From contig NC_057861.1 of NCBI RefSeq assembly GCF_019393635.1, forward strand, positions 61,382,532-61,446,531: 64,000 nucleotides of DNA, given 5' to 3'. The stretch comes from Dromiciops gliroides. Taxonomy: Eukaryota > Chordata > Mammalia > Microbiotheria > Microbiotheriidae. The position numbers and the translations under genes are program-made. Below, piece after piece: positions 63,621 through 64,000 of this stretch; the first letter of the stretch is position 1; every line of letters starts with the position of its first letter. The notes under the pieces are model-generated. The model worked only from the letters and a program-made list of their open reading frames with translations. It did not search any database and was not told the origin of the DNA.

Positions 63621-63638
63621 CTGGGGGAGAAATCAGAA
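63621..63638 (-). other. CILP2: 3' splice site of the CILP2 last exon
   Basis: On the minus strand the bases before the exon read TTTCTGATTTCTCCCCCAG, a good polypyrimidine tract ending in CAG. The CILP2 reading frame runs up to this AG with matching phase (two bases of a codon carried into the exon) and is not recognisable beyond it. CILP-family genes have one very large terminal exon, which agrees. Confidence 0.88.
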
Positions 63639-64000
63639 ACAGAATCAGGCCTTCAGGAAGTCAATCTGGGGCTGAAGGTGGGGCTAGCACTCTGTCGAAG
63701 CAAAGACTCATTCTATATTCAGGAACTTGGTCCCGGGCTAAGGTTGAGAGCTCTGTTTGGGCCCAGAGTCAGAGTTCATGACTTAAGAAAGGGGGCTCAG
63801 CCTAGAAAATGAGTCAGGGCTTAGTCTAGGACCATGATTGGGTGCTCAATTCGGGACTGGGACCTCAGTCCAAGACCAGAGCAGGCAACTCATTCCAAGA
63901 GTAGGGTCTCAGTTCAAGCCCAGGGATGGAGGTTCAAGTCAAGGCTAAAACTGGATAGAATCCAGGCCTAGGCTCAGAAGGTCATACCATGTCCAGGAAA
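63639..64000 (-). other. CILP2: CILP2 penultimate intron (part), with degenerate short tandem repeat
   Basis: No coding similarity is visible. The stretch from about 63700 is built of imperfect repeats of a 20-30-base theme (GGACTCAGTCCAAG / GGTCTCAGTTCAAG / GGGCTTAGTCTAGG), a decayed minisatellite. The next CILP2 exon upstream lies outside the window. Confidence 0.6.

Overview
This is vertebrate nuclear DNA, and almost certainly a marsupial (metatherian) genome. About 35 well-preserved copies of one tRNA-derived SINE recur on both strands (head GGCAGCTAGGTGGCGCAGTGG-like, B-box AGTTCAAATCC, A-rich tail). With them are SINEs carrying RTE/BovB-like tails, marsupial-type L1 heads and tails, and old CORE-SINE, L2 and CR1/L3 debris. 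The abundance of the AACACTTACTAGCTGTGTGACC-type SINE resembles the WSINE1/MAR1 families. An Australian marsupial is my best guess, but the species cannot be fixed from sequence alone. Nothing prokaryotic is present.

Only one protein-coding gene is convincing: the last, very large exon of CILP2 (cartilage intermediate layer protein 2) on the minus strand, 61228-63620. It has a clean splice acceptor at its 5' end, a furin-type RVRR site, and a candidate long 3' UTR ending near a strong AATAAA at 58538-58543. The remaining CILP2 exons lie to the right of the window. In other mammals PBX4 lies tail-to-tail downstream of CILP2, but I found no PBX4 exon in the left 58 kb. That part reads as an expanded intergenic region.

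Layout. 1-7 kb: L1 head on the minus strand with a nested SINE, degenerate minisatellites, a nested L1 tail, and a GC-rich block with an excellent CTCF match at 6174-6187. 7-20 kb: SINE, L2, L1-tail and CR1 debris. 20-22 kb: L1 5'UTR plus ORF1, containing a 39-bp-arm hairpin. 24.1-25.1 kb: a 40-bp minisatellite followed by a GC-rich, non-repetitive block that looks like a regulatory element. 25-34 kb: CR1/L3, L2 and serial SINE insertions. 34.2-34.8 kb: solo LTR. 35-48 kb: an unassigned long repeat family (called family A here), degenerate GC-rich minisatellites, and another LTR on the minus strand. 48-55 kb: L1 tail, L2, SINE pile-ups at reused target sites, and a head-to-head L1-tail palindrome. 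55-58 kb: 33-bp minisatellite, long GAAA and GGAA tracts, and a third LTR. 58.5-64 kb: CILP2 3' region, last exon and part of the preceding intron.

No gene network can be read from one gene. What is unusual here is the structure: repeated reuse of the same insertion targets, independent tandem amplification of one 33-40-bp motif at several loci, palindromes built from L1 parts, and a SINE whose pol III A-box overlaps a CTCF-like core. I did not find a new protein system, RNA gene or CRISPR array.
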